Origin: UBA6183 sp046314755 | Lineage (GTDB): Bacteria > Bacteroidota > Bacteroidia > UKL13-3 | DNA length: 31,522 nt | Direction: 5' to 3' | Assembly (NCBI GenBank): GCA_046314755.1 | Contig: JBKDBG010000068.1 | Span: 1-31,522, forward strand | Shown here: positions 17,051 through 25,182 of the stretch, one piece after another | Numbering within the stretch: position 1 is the stretch's first letter | Layout: every line of letters begins with the position of its first letter | Program-made: the position numbers and the translations under genes | Notes under the pieces: generated by a model | The model's database searches: none | Told to the model about the DNA's origin: nothing | The model's input: the letters and a program-made list of their open reading frames with translations, nothing else

Positions 17051-17743
17051 ATGAAAGCTGATTTATTATTACTACATGGTGCGTTAAGCAGCAAATTACA
17101 ATTCAATTCTTTATTGCCGCTACTTGAATCAAAGTATACGGTTCATACCCTCAACTTCAGTGGACATGGCGGTGAACCCATTCCTTTAAGCGGTTATACC
17201 TTTGATACATTTGCCAATGACATTTTAACCTACTTAGACAAACATAACCTCAAAGCCATACATTTATTTGGCTACAGCATGGGAGGTTATGCCGCATTGT
17301 ATTTTGCCACTTTACATCCTCAACGTGTCAAGTCAATTGTTACATTAAACACAAAATTCAATTGGGACCCATTAAGTACGGCTAAAGAAACCGCCTTATT
17401 AAATGCCGAAAAAATGATGGAAAAAGTACCTGCTTTTGCCAATAACCTGATGATGCAACATGGCATGAACTTGTGGAAGCAAGTATTAAAAAGTACCGAA
17501 GACATGATGAATAAATTGGTGGAACATGTTCAACTCACCGATGAAGTACTCAATAATATAAAATCACGGGTAACTGTTTGTGTGGGTGATAGAGACCAAA
17601 CAGCATCCATTAGAGAAAACTTATCGGTTTATGAAAAACTACCCAATGCAGGATTTTGTGTATTGCCCAACACCGGGCATCCGTTTGAAAAAGTAGATTT
17701 AAGTTTAATGAGCAGTTTGATTCAAAAACAATGTATTGATTAA
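17051..17743 (+). CDS. Alpha/beta hydrolase
   Basis: A 230-residue enzyme from ATG 17051; a TTG at 17030 lies within the preceding gene and adds nothing structured. The oxyanion-hole region is LLLLHGALSS (5-14), the nucleophile elbow is GYSMGG with S76, the probable acid lies in VCVGDRDQ and the catalytic His in NTGHPFE near the C terminus. The lid region is rich in methionine (MMEKVPAFANNLMMQHGMN). The fold and triad are clear; the substrate is not. It is convergent with the adenine deaminase gene with only 3 nt between. Confidence 0.9.
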   Translation: MKADLLLLHGALSSKLQFNSLLPLLESKYTVHTLNFSGHGGEPIPLSGYTFDTFANDILTYLDKHNLKAIHLFGYSMGGYAALYFATLHPQRVKSIVTLNTKFNWDPLSTAKETALLNAEKMMEKVPAFANNLMMQHGMNLWKQVLKSTEDMMNKLVEHVQLTDEVLNNIKSRVTVCVGDRDQTASIRENLSVYEKLPNAGFCVLPNTGHPFEKVDLSLMSSLIQKQCID

Positions 17744-17746
17744 GGC

Positions 17747-19345
17747 TTACGTTTTTCGAACAAAAGAAAAGCCATCACCATCAAACAAACCTAAATCGCT
17801 TAATTTTAAATATGGAATTACCAATAACGCCATAAAACTTAAGCTCATAAAAGGTGCGCGTAACCCCGACCCTAATTTTTCCTTCGCAACTTTATCTATC
17901 GCAATATAGTTTTCCGTAACCACAGGTGCAGGTTCGATGCTCATTAATCCGGCAACAGGCAAAGGCAAACACCACACATTTTTGCCATCAGTTGCACTTA
18001 ATCCACCCTTATGTTTAATCACTTCGTTGATGGCTAAACATAAACTTTCATCATCACAACCCACGGCTACAATATTATGGCTATCATGTGCAACACTGCT
18101 TGCAATGGCCCCTTTTGTTAAACCAAAGTTTTTTACATATGCAACCGCTACTTTGGCTGGTGCATATCGATTAACCACAACAATTTTATGAATGTGATTT
18201 TGCGGAGTTAATGCATGTGCCGCTACGGTTTCCTTTCCGGTGATTAACTGGCCGTCATAACAAACAATAACTTGCTCTTCATGTTCAGGTTCATAACTTA
18301 AATCGTTGGAAATAATGGGTTGAATATTGAATTGGTTAGGTGCTTGTGCCGGTTGTGGATGAAACAAAACCTCACCATTTTCAAACACAGCGGTTCCATT
18401 CACAACGGTTTTGATTACTTTAAAATCGGTTAGGTTATTTACCAAAATAAAATCAGCCGAATCACCCACCCGTAGTAAGCCTACAGGTAATTGATAATGC
18501 ATTACAGGATGTACACAAGCAGCCATCAACACATCAAAAAGCGAATAACCCAATTCGATTGCACGCTTACACAATAGGTTAATATGACCTTCTAACAAGG
18601 AATCAGGATGTTTATCATCACTGCAAAACATAATGTGTTGAGGATACTGTTGTAAAGCGGGGATTAAATCATTAAAGTTACGTGCGGCACTGCCCTCACG
18701 GATTAAAACCTTCATGCCAAGTTCTAATTTTTCTAATGCTTCATCCAACGTAAAACATTCATGATCGGAAGTAATTCCCGCACTCAAATATTTTTTCAAC
18801 TCATCTCCCCTCAAGCCGGGCGCGTGTCCATCTACCAATTTATTCACTTGATGCGCTGCATTGATTTTAGCCCAAACATCTGCGTCATCAAACAAAACAC
18901 CAGGATAATTCATCATTTCGGCCAAGTATTTTACTTCGGGCATGCTTAATAATTCTTTTACTTCATCAACACCAATTACCGCACCGGCCGTTTCAAAGTT
19001 GGTGGCCGGAACACAACTTGGAGCTCCAAAAAAGAATTTAAACGGAACCGTTTTTCCCTCTTCAATCATGTATTTTACGCCATCCACACCCAATACATTG
19101 GCAATTTCATGAGGATCACTAACAGTAGCCACAGTGCCATGCTGTACAGCCATGGTTGCAAATTGAGATGGCACCATTAAGGAGCTTTCAATATGTACAT
19201 GTGCATCAACAAAACCCGGAAGAATGTAATATTCAGTTGGTTCATCAATTGGGTTAATTTGAGCGATAAACCCATTTACAATATCAACCTCGGCAGGAAA
19301 AATTTTACGATTAAATACATCAACAAAATTAGCACGCACAAGCAT
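17747..19345 (-). CDS. ade: Adenine deaminase
   Basis: A 532-residue amidohydrolase that deaminates adenine to hypoxanthine in purine salvage. The metal-binding GFVDAHVHIESS is at about 43-54. Further family motifs are VDGHAPGLRG, SAGITSDHECF, FCSDDKHPDSLLEGH and VGDSADFILVNN. The second half carries the extra domain of bacterial Ade (SSVAHDSHNIVAVGCDDESL, GGLSATDG, GLMSIEPA). The length is slightly shorter than many Ade proteins (about 540-590) but complete. It starts 7 nt after the stop of the cytidine deaminase gene on the same strand, so the two form a small nucleobase/nucleoside salvage operon. Confidence 0.96.
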   Translation of the reverse strand: MLVRANFVDVFNRKIFPAEVDIVNGFIAQINPIDEPTEYYILPGFVDAHVHIESSLMVPSQFATMAVQHGTVATVSDPHEIANVLGVDGVKYMIEEGKTVPFKFFFGAPSCVPATNFETAGAVIGVDEVKELLSMPEVKYLAEMMNYPGVLFDDADVWAKINAAHQVNKLVDGHAPGLRGDELKKYLSAGITSDHECFTLDEALEKLELGMKVLIREGSAARNFNDLIPALQQYPQHIMFCSDDKHPDSLLEGHINLLCKRAIELGYSLFDVLMAACVHPVMHYQLPVGLLRVGDSADFILVNNLTDFKVIKTVVNGTAVFENGEVLFHPQPAQAPNQFNIQPIISNDLSYEPEHEEQVIVCYDGQLITGKETVAAHALTPQNHIHKIVVVNRYAPAKVAVAYVKNFGLTKGAIASSVAHDSHNIVAVGCDDESLCLAINEVIKHKGGLSATDGKNVWCLPLPVAGLMSIEPAPVVTENYIAIDKVAKEKLGSGLRAPFMSLSFMALLVIPYLKLSDLGLFDGDGFSFVRKT

Positions 19346-19352
19346 AGATTGA

Positions 19353-19841
19353 TTATCGTTTTAACTCATCAACCCAAAACATAAACGGCATAAATGTACG
19401 CAAACCTTCTGCTACATAAATCACACCGGTTTCACCTTGTAAAATAATACGCATAGGTTGTTTTGATTTGATTTCAAACTCACTCATACTTTGCAAACAA
19501 GCGCCACAACTCATGATGGGCTCATTCACTTCATAATCATCCGCCTTTACTGTTATGGCCATGGAATGAACAGGCTCATTAGGGTATGAAGCTCCGGCAC
19601 TAAAAATTGCTACACGCTCTGCACATAAACCGCTGGGATATGCAATGTTTTCCTGATTACTTCCTTTAACAATCACGCCATTGTTTAAACGTAAAGCACA
19701 ACCCACATGAAACTTTGAATAAGGTGCATATGAGGTATGAACAGCTTCTTTTGCAAGCTGAAGTAATTCCCTATCAGCCTCGTTTAGTTCATCTTCTGAA
19801 TCATACTGTTGTACTACAGATTCTTTCTTGATTTCTTTCAT
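19353..19841 (-). CDS. cdd: Cytidine deaminase
   Basis: A 162-residue zinc enzyme converting cytidine/deoxycytidine to uridine/deoxyuridine. Zinc ligands are C73 in the CAE motif (C73-A-E75, with E75 as proton shuttle), C112 and C115 (SCGACLQ). The substrate-binding segment SYAPYSKFHVGCAL (37-50) is standard. The N-terminal extension of about 25 acidic residues is longer than in the minimal 130-residue enzyme, as is common in Bacteroidota. It is the first gene of a pair with adenine deaminase. It diverges from the saccharopine dehydrogenase gene over 63 bp. Confidence 0.95.
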   Translation of the reverse strand: MKEIKKESVVQQYDSEDELNEADRELLQLAKEAVHTSYAPYSKFHVGCALRLNNGVIVKGSNQENIAYPSGLCAERVAIFSAGASYPNEPVHSMAITVKADDYEVNEPIMSCGACLQSMSEFEIKSKQPMRIILQGETGVIYVAEGLRTFMPFMFWVDELKR

Positions 19842-19904
19842 ATCAAATCACACACTAAATATAAAGTAAAAGTATAGTTTCGTATTCGATTTAACAACAC
19901 ACGC

Positions 19905-21233
19905 ATGAAAAAGATTTTAGTACTTGGTGCAGGATTATCTTCATCATATCTCATAAAATATTTATTGGATGGAGCACAAGCCAACAATTGGTTTTTAACC
20001 GTTGCTGATGCAAATGTGCAACAAGCGGAGGCTAAAATAAAACAACACCCACAAGCTAAAGCTATTGCATTAAACGCAGGAAATCGAGAAGAATTAATGT
20101 TGAGTATCGAAGCGCATGATCTTGTGATTTCGTTGCTTCCACCAACCATGCATATTGATGCGGCAAAGTGGTGTATTGCGTTAAAGAAACATTTGATTAC
20201 AGCAAGTTATGTGAGTGATGAAATGAGAAGCTTACATGCGGAAGCATTGCAATCAGATGTATTGTTGTTAAACGAGTGTGGTTTAGATCCGGGGATTGAT
20301 CATTTATCGGCCATGAAACTCATTCATGAAATTGAATCGGAAGGTGGAGAAATAACCAGCTTCAAATCTTTTTGTGGTGGTTTGGTAGCACCTGAATTTG
20401 ATGATAATCCATGGAACTACAAGTTTACCTGGAACCCGAGGAACGTTGTTTTGGCAGGACAAGTAACTGCTAAATATTTGGAACAAGGTGAGTTGAAATT
20501 TATTCCTCCATCAAGAATTTTCACCCACCTAGAACCGGTAAGTGTTAAAGGTTATGGGGAGTTTGAAAGTTATGCCAACCGAGATTCACTCGGTTATATT
20601 CAACCCTACGGAATTCAAAAAGCTCATACTGTATTAAGAGGGACTTTACGTAAAAAGGGTTATTCAGAAGCTTGGAATTGCTTAATTAAACTTGGCCTTA
20701 CAGATGATACCTTCACCATAAGTGAAGCCAACAAATTAACATGGCATGAATTGTTAAGTGCATTTACGCCCGGTAATAAAAATGAAAACTTGGAACAACG
20801 TGTGGCTTCATTTTTACAAATCAATGTGGATGGTGAACTCATGAATAAACTAAAATGGTTAGGCATTTTTGATGAAACTCCTATAGAAATGGAAGTTGGA
20901 ACGCCTGCACAAATTCTTCAAAAACGTTTACAACAGAAATGGAAGTTGAACGCAGGTGAATTGGATATGATTGTAATGCACCATGAAATTGAATACCGCA
21001 AAGCAAATCAACACAAGACCATACACAGCTCATTGGTGGTAAAAGGTGAAAACGAAACCTTAACGGCTATGGCTAAAACGGTGGGATTACCAATGGCCAT
21101 TTGTGCCAAACTCATCTTAAACAATCAAATTCAGGCAAGAGGTGTTCAAATACCTATTTCAAGAATGTTTTATGAGCCTGTTTTAAAAGAGTTGAGTGAA
21201 TTTGGCGTTGAGTTCAGCGAATACGAAGATTAA
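19905..21233 (+). CDS. Saccharopine dehydrogenase family protein
   Basis: A 442-residue oxidoreductase with an N-terminal Rossmann fold (KKILVLGAGLSSSYLIKYL, residues 2-20, in place of the usual GAGxVG) and the family segments VISLLPPTMH, NECGLDPGIDHLSAMKLI and SFKSFCGGLVAPEFDDNPWNYKFTWNPRNVV. This resembles saccharopine reductase/dehydrogenase of the Lys9 type, which handles saccharopine in lysine metabolism. The lysine-side partner LKR/SDH domain is absent, so the direction (lysine degradation or another substrate) is unclear. A TAGTTTCG box (19877-19884) is a possible -7 element. Its stop overlaps the convergent methyltransferase gene by 4 nt. Confidence 0.9.
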   Translation: MKKILVLGAGLSSSYLIKYLLDGAQANNWFLTVADANVQQAEAKIKQHPQAKAIALNAGNREELMLSIEAHDLVISLLPPTMHIDAAKWCIALKKHLITASYVSDEMRSLHAEALQSDVLLLNECGLDPGIDHLSAMKLIHEIESEGGEITSFKSFCGGLVAPEFDDNPWNYKFTWNPRNVVLAGQVTAKYLEQGELKFIPPSRIFTHLEPVSVKGYGEFESYANRDSLGYIQPYGIQKAHTVLRGTLRKKGYSEAWNCLIKLGLTDDTFTISEANKLTWHELLSAFTPGNKNENLEQRVASFLQINVDGELMNKLKWLGIFDETPIEMEVGTPAQILQKRLQQKWKLNAGELDMIVMHHEIEYRKANQHKTIHSSLVVKGENETLTAMAKTVGLPMAICAKLILNNQIQARGVQIPISRMFYEPVLKELSEFGVEFSEYED

Positions 21234-21952
21234 CTAAATTGTTTTCCGATGTAGAAATCGCGGGTTAAATTTTTGTATAACTCTGTGGGCATTCCATCAG
21301 ATTGATAGAGTACAATTTCGGACTGAATCATTGGGGTTGATGTTTTACCATAACACATTACCACACGATTACTTTTCGCATCCTGTTTGGGAGTAATTTC
21401 AATTGTTTGTTGTAAATAAAGCTGAGCTGCTTGGGCTTGTTGTTGAAAAAGTGCGGCCTCCTTGTTTGGGAGAATTAACCAGAATTTACCTTGTTCAGTA
21501 AGCAATAGGCTAACACATTGTGCCAATACATCAAACGATAACTGTTGGGTGTAGCGTGCAGTGGCGCGCAATGGCTCTTCCAATTTAAAACTGTCGGCCT
21601 CAATATAATAAGGCGGATTACTGATGATTAATTCATATTTATTTTCACTGCTTGCCGCAAATTGTTGAATACTCATTTCAAACAACAGAATGCGGGCTGC
21701 CCATTCACTTTGATTGAAATTAAATTGTGCTTCTTGTGCAAAAATTGGTTCTAACTCTACGGCATCAATTTTGGGTGCGCCTTTTTGAGCCAACATTAAT
21801 GCCAACAAGCCTGTTCCTGTGCCAATATCTAATGACAAATAGGGCAAATTGGTTTGAGGAATTTGCACCAAAGCACCGAGTACAACGCTATCTGTGCCTA
21901 CCTTCATGGCATTGGCTTGTTGTTTTATATTGAATTTTTTAAAGGCAAACAT
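21230..21952 (-). CDS. yfiC: tRNA1(Val) (adenine(37)-N6)-methyltransferase, YfiC-like
   Basis: A 240-residue methyltransferase from ATG at 21950-21952; an upstream TTG at 21970 is possible but less likely. The start MFAFKKFNIKQQANAMKVGTDSVVLGAL is typical. SAM motif I is LDIGTGTGLLALML (41-54) and the catalytic NPPY is at 112-115 (IISNPPYY), as expected for N6-adenine methyltransferases. The family methylates A37 of tRNA1(Val). The C-terminal YKNLTRDFYIGKQF is also characteristic. Confidence 0.92.
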   Translation of the reverse strand: MFAFKKFNIKQQANAMKVGTDSVVLGALVQIPQTNLPYLSLDIGTGTGLLALMLAQKGAPKIDAVELEPIFAQEAQFNFNQSEWAARILLFEMSIQQFAASSENKYELIISNPPYYIEADSFKLEEPLRATARYTQQLSFDVLAQCVSLLLTEQGKFWLILPNKEAALFQQQAQAAQLYLQQTIEITPKQDAKSNRVVMCYGKTSTPMIQSEIVLYQSDGMPTELYKNLTRDFYIGKQFS

Positions 21953-22032
21953 GAAGTTTCGAGTATACAAAAATAGTTGAGTGTTTATTAAATGAATAAT
22001 ATGTTGATTGAATATTCTGTATCATTGCATCA

Positions 22033-22809
22033 ATGGCAACCCAACAAAAATTTAGCTTTAAAAAACTGGCTAAAAAACTATGGAGGATTCTATTACAATG
22101 GTTGATAATAGGGTTTCAATTTGCCATGCTCCTTATTATCCTTTATCGGGTGGTACCTGTGCCCATTACCCCGCTGCATGTGTTAAGGGTGTATGAACAA
22201 TTTAGAGATGACAAACCACTAAAACTCACTAAAGATTGGACCGGAATTGATCATGTAACCGATAAATTTTGTTATGCCGTGCTAACGGCAGAAGATTTAA
22301 ATTTCATACAACACTTCGGGTTTGATTTTGAACAAATTTACAAATCGGTGAAAACGGGTTTGCGTACCGGAAAAAAAATGAGAGGTGCGAGCACCATTAC
22401 CCAGCAAACAGCAAAGAATTTATTTTTCACACCTAAAAGAAGTTGGTTACGTAAATTACCGGAAATGGGGATCACCGTTTGTTTAGAGTTATTGTGGACC
22501 AAAAAGAGAATATTGGAAGTGTACATCAATATTATTGAAATGGGTGAAGGTGTTTATGGTGTTGAAGCAGCCGCTAAGCACTATTTTAATAAATCAGCCT
22601 CCAACTTAAGCAAACGAGAGTGTGCACTTATCGCAGCCTGTTTGCCCAATCCCCGAAGATTTATTGCTAACAAACCAAGCGGATACATAAATCGTAAGGC
22701 CAACGTTATTCAACGCTACATGTACAAAATTGGCAAGTTACCGTGGAAACTAACTGCAAAAGACAAAGAAAAACGCAGCAATAAAAAGCGTAAAAAATCG
22801 TCTCGATAG
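22033..22809 (+). CDS. mtgA: Monofunctional biosynthetic peptidoglycan transglycosylase
   Basis: A 258-residue membrane-anchored GT51 enzyme polymerising lipid II into glycan strands. One N-terminal membrane helix spans about 17-40. The catalytic Glu is E87 in LTAEDLNFIQHFGFD. The second motif RGASTITQQTAKNLFF (about 117-132) and third motif (KKRILEVYINIIEMGEGVYGVEAAA) are intact, as is ALIAACLPNPRRF. There is no transpeptidase domain. The C-terminal tail is strongly basic (KEKRSNKKRKKSS). Spacing to the next recognised feature is about 230 bp. Confidence 0.96.
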   Translation: MATQQKFSFKKLAKKLWRILLQWLIIGFQFAMLLIILYRVVPVPITPLHVLRVYEQFRDDKPLKLTKDWTGIDHVTDKFCYAVLTAEDLNFIQHFGFDFEQIYKSVKTGLRTGKKMRGASTITQQTAKNLFFTPKRSWLRKLPEMGITVCLELLWTKKRILEVYINIIEMGEGVYGVEAAAKHYFNKSASNLSKRECALIAACLPNPRRFIANKPSGYINRKANVIQRYMYKIGKLPWKLTAKDKEKRSNKKRKKSSR

Positions 22810-22879
22810 ACTTCAAAAATAAAACCTCAAAACATTCGGGAACCAATACACTCGTTTTTCAAGATTACGCTACCTCAAT

Positions 22880-23035
22880 TCAATTCTGCATTTGTTGTAT
22901 GTGATAGATAAGTTTCCTTTCAAATTCTTTGATATTAAAACGTGACCCAAACGTGTTCATTTCTGTAAAATATTGTGGACCAACATTAGGTTTATGAAGT
23001 GCTTTAAAACACAAAAGACAGGCAAAATTAAAGTC
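22880..23035 (-). pseudogene. Possible gene remnant downstream of the split tRNA-Ala copy
   Basis: A 51-codon stop-free frame ending TGA at 22880-22882, read on the reverse strand and beginning just after a TAA. It encodes a protein-like string (DFNFACLLCFKALHKPNV, later FGSRFNIKEFERKLIYH) but lacks a good start codon at its left edge; the only internal ATG codons lie in its second half. I do not recognise the family. It starts 9 nt beyond the split tRNA-Ala tail, in the same orientation that the nuclease genes have relative to tRNA-Asp. It may be a decayed payload or chance. The rest of 22810-23118 shows no other gene. Confidence 0.3.
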
Positions 23036-23043
23036 TTAAATTG

Positions 23044-23087
23044 TGGAGGATATCGGCCCGCAAATTTGCGGGAGAACCGATCACCTC
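23044..23087 (-). repeat. tRNA-Ala 3' copy split by a 16-nt palindrome
   Basis: Reverse strand: GAGGTGATCGGTTC, identical to the variable-loop and T-arm part of the intact tRNA-Ala, then T, then the perfect palindrome CCCGCAAATTTGCGGG (23057-23072), then CCGATATCCTCCA, identical to the tRNA 3' end. The palindrome replaces the T-loop bases GAAT directly after TTC. It lies 31 nt downstream of the intact gene. Confidence 0.9.
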
Positions 23088-23118
23088 GATTTTTTTAGTT
23101 TGAAGGGTTTTAAGGAAG

Positions 23119-23192
<74 letters not shown>

Positions 23193-23300
23193 GATAGAAA
23201 TTTGATAACATACGCTATCAACTTTAAAATAAGGTGTGCAAATATAAAATGAGAAATAACTTATGCAAAAAAATGTTCAGCACTACACGGCTTGCAAATG

Positions 23301-24254
23301 CTAACCCTCTGTAAATGCGCCCATTTTTGAGAACTTTTCAATTCTTTGGGCAATCAGTTTTTCTGCAGGAAGTGTAATTAACTCCATTAAGATGTTTTGT
23401 ATTTCTGCGCTAAAAGTGTCGTACATCACTTTCATGTCGTTATGAGCGCCACCTAAAGGCTCTTTTATCACACCATCAATCAATCCATTGCCTAGCATAT
23501 CATTTGCAGTTAGCTTCAAAGCCTCTGCTGCCTTTTCTTTGTGCTCCCAACTTCTCCATAAAATACTTGAACAACTTTCAGGTGAAATAACCGAGTACCA
23601 AGTATTTTCCAACATCAATACGCGATCTCCAACACCAATTCCTAAAGCTCCACCACTGGCACCTTCTCCAATAATCACACAAATTACAGGAACTTTAAGC
23701 ACACTCATTTCCAGTAAATTTTTAGCAATGGCCTCCCCTTGCCCACGCTCTTCAGCTTCTAAACCCGGTGATGCGCCCGGAGTATCAATAAGGGTAATGA
23801 TCGGCATATTAAACTTTTCAGCCAACTTCATTAAACGGAGTGCCTTGCGATAACCCTCAGGATTAGCCATTCCAAAATTTCTGAATTGGCGTTGTTTGGT
23901 ATTTCTGCCTTTTTGGTGACCAATCACCACCACACTTTGATCGCCTAATCGGGCTATTCCCCCAACCATGGCTTTATCATCCTTCACATTTCTATCGCCA
24001 TGCAATTCTACGAAATCTGTAAAAACGTGCTCGATATAGTCTAGTGTGTACGGACGTTCAGGATGCCTTGAAATTTGAACCCTTTGCCAACCGGTTAAGT
24101 TAGCATACAGTTCATTTTTAGTTTTGGTAATTTTATCCTCTAACTCCTTTACCGAGGCGGTTAAATCAAGATTATTTTTCTCCGCGGTTTTTCTGATATT
24201 TTCTAATTGAAGCTCTAATTCTTCAATGGGTTTTTCAAAATCGAAATAAGCCAT
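23301..24254 (-). CDS. accA: Acetyl-CoA carboxylase carboxyltransferase subunit alpha
   Basis: A 317-residue protein of normal AccA length. With AccD it moves the carboxyl group from carboxybiotin to acetyl-CoA, the first step of fatty acid synthesis. The N-terminal coiled segment (FEKPIEELELQLENIRKTAE), HPERPYTLDYI, GHQKGRNTKQRQFRNFGMANPEGYRKA, LIDTPGASPGLEAEERGQGEAIA and the oxyanion-type IGEGASGGALGIGVGD are all canonical. It stands alone between two tRNA loci; accD is not in the window. Confidence 0.98.
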   Translation of the reverse strand: MAYFDFEKPIEELELQLENIRKTAEKNNLDLTASVKELEDKITKTKNELYANLTGWQRVQISRHPERPYTLDYIEHVFTDFVELHGDRNVKDDKAMVGGIARLGDQSVVVIGHQKGRNTKQRQFRNFGMANPEGYRKALRLMKLAEKFNMPIITLIDTPGASPGLEAEERGQGEAIAKNLLEMSVLKVPVICVIIGEGASGGALGIGVGDRVLMLENTWYSVISPESCSSILWRSWEHKEKAAEALKLTANDMLGNGLIDGVIKEPLGGAHNDMKVMYDTFSAEIQNILMELITLPAEKLIAQRIEKFSKMGAFTEG

Positions 24255-24427
24255 ATGCTTTATAAGTTGCGTGCAAAGTAAAAAAGAATACTCTTAAAGT
24301 TAAAGCAATACTTTTGTTAATCTAAATTTAAGGTCTATTGGGGATTGGGGCTTGAAAATATTTTTACAGTTTTACAGGCAATTACAGTTAAGATTGGCCC
24401 AAAAAGATATTTTTTTTGTTGTAGGTA

Positions 24428-24457
24428 TTGACAAACTCTTAATTTGTACTACATTTG
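24428..24457 (+). promoter_or_regulatory. Promoter of tRNA-Asp
   Basis: TTGACA begins at 24428; 19 nt after the TTG comes TACATTTG (24450-24457). It is a strong Bacteroidota-type promoter 36 nt before the tRNA. Confidence 0.75.
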
Positions 24458-24493
24458 CAGACCCTTTAACAATAAAACTATTGTTAAATAGTC

Positions 24494-24567
24494 GGTGCGG
24501 TAGTTCAGTTGGTTAGAATACATGCCTGTCACGCATGGGGTCGCGGGTTCGAGTCCCGTCCGCACCG
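24494..24567 (+). tRNA. tRNA-Asp (GTC)
   Basis: Acceptor GGTGCGG/CCGCACC, D arm TAGTTCAGTTGGTTAGAAT, anticodon loop CTGTCAC with anticodon GTC at 24528-24530, T arm GCGGGTTCGAGTCCCGT, discriminator G. No CCA is encoded. It is the only intact copy; its 3' portion recurs, split, at 24856-24894 and 25183-25221. Confidence 0.97.
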
Positions 24568-24572
24568 CAAAC

Positions 24573-24600
24573 AAAAGCCTCAACATTGTTGGGGCTTTTT
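24573..24600 (+). terminator. Terminator hairpin of tRNA-Asp, repeated in each unit
   Basis: AAAAGCCTCAACA (24573-24585) pairs with TGTTGGGGCTTTT (24587-24599) with one T-G pair, and a T tract follows. It recurs at 24900-24927 (identical) and at 25227-25254, where an A replaces the G to give full complementarity. Confidence 0.85.
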
Positions 24601-24607
24601 CATTTAC

Positions 24608-24850
24608 ATGTATACCGTATATATCCTTTATTCTGACACGTTTGATTCATTCTACATTGGATATTCTGCCAATGTGCAAACTAGACTTAAGCAACATAAT
24701 GATGGCTTAACCAAATCTACTAAAGCCAAAATCCCTTGGAGATTAGTTTATACTGAAATTTTCCAAACTAAAGCTGAAGCTATTAAAAGAGAACGCTTTC
24801 TTAAAGACCAAAAAAATAAATCTTTTTACAAACGTCTGGCGAATTTGTAG
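24608..24850 (+). CDS. Small GIY-YIG nuclease family protein, copy 1
   Basis: An 80-residue single-domain protein of the short GIY-YIG group. The N-terminal half has the VYILYS strand and FYIGYS (the Y-I-G element, residues 16-18), then the conserved Arg in ANVQTRLKQHN (about residue 26) and a family-typical HNDGLTKST loop. The probable metal-binding Glu is in TKAEAIKRERFLK. Start ATG 24608 follows the terminator hairpin; an in-frame ATG at 24509 lies inside the tRNA and would encode the tRNA as protein, so it is rejected. No separate promoter is evident, so expression may depend on read-through from the tRNA promoter. Nuclease activity is inferred from the family. Confidence 0.88.
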   Translation: MYTVYILYSDTFDSFYIGYSANVQTRLKQHNDGLTKSTKAKIPWRLVYTEIFQTKAEAIKRERFLKDQKNKSFYKRLANL

Positions 24851-24855
24851 TCTTT

Positions 24856-24894
24856 GGTCGCGGGTTCCCCCGAGCACTCGGGGCGTCCGCACCG
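24856..24894 (+). repeat. tRNA-Asp 3' copy split by a 16-nt palindrome, first
   Basis: GGTCGCGGGTTC (24856-24867, identical to tRNA-Asp), then CCCCGAGCACTCGGGG (24868-24883, 7-bp arms around CA), then CGTCCGCACCG (24884-24894, identical to the tRNA end). The palindrome replaces GAGTCC of the T-loop and stem directly after TTC. Confidence 0.95.
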
Positions 24895-24934
24895 CAAACA
24901 AAAGCCTCAACATTGTTGGGGCTTTTTCATTTAC

Positions 24935-25177
24935 ATGTATACCGTATATATCCTTTATTCTGACACGTTTGATTCATTCTACATTGGATATTCTGCCAAT
25001 GTGCAAACGAGACTTAAGCAACATAATGATGGCTTAACCAAATCTACTAAAGCCAAAATACCTTGGAGATTAGTTTATACTGAAATTTTCCAAACTAAAT
25101 CTGAAGCTATTAAAAGAGAACGCTTTCTTAAAGACCAAAAAAATAAATCTTTTTACAAACGTCTGGCGAATTTGTAG
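24935..25177 (+). CDS. Small GIY-YIG nuclease family protein, copy 2
   Basis: An 80-residue protein identical to copy 1 except for one Ala-to-Ser change in QTK-[AS]-EAIKRE; two further base differences are synonymous (ACT/ACG and ATC/ATA). All family residues are kept, so both copies look functional. The frame is open upstream through the split tRNA tail to 24854, but that extension encodes tRNA-derived sequence and is rejected as the start. It is preceded by its own copy of the terminator hairpin, so it is even further from a promoter than copy 1. Confidence 0.88.
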   Translation: MYTVYILYSDTFDSFYIGYSANVQTRLKQHNDGLTKSTKAKIPWRLVYTEIFQTKSEAIKRERFLKDQKNKSFYKRLANL

Positions 25178-25182
25178 TCTTT

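Larger units (their letters stand above)
24568..24894 (+). repeat. 327-bp tRNA-tail/GIY-YIG unit, copy 1
   Basis: It begins at the base after the tRNA-Asp discriminator and ends at the last base of the first split tRNA tail. Contents in order: terminator hairpin (24573-24600), GIY-YIG gene (24608-24850), split tRNA-Asp 3' copy (24856-24894). Copy 2 follows without spacer and with the same length. Confidence 0.95.

Noticed and set aside
23488..23853. 121-codon + strand ORF antisense to accA
   Set aside because: accA on the other strand is unambiguous; the antisense frame has Ser/Pro/Ile-rich composition typical of a shadow.
24509..24607. N-terminal extension of the first GIY-YIG gene starting at an ATG inside tRNA-Asp
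   Set aside because: It translates the 3' half of the tRNA and the terminator hairpin; the recognisable domain starts at ATG 24608. Recorded as an observation about the open frame, not as coding sequence.
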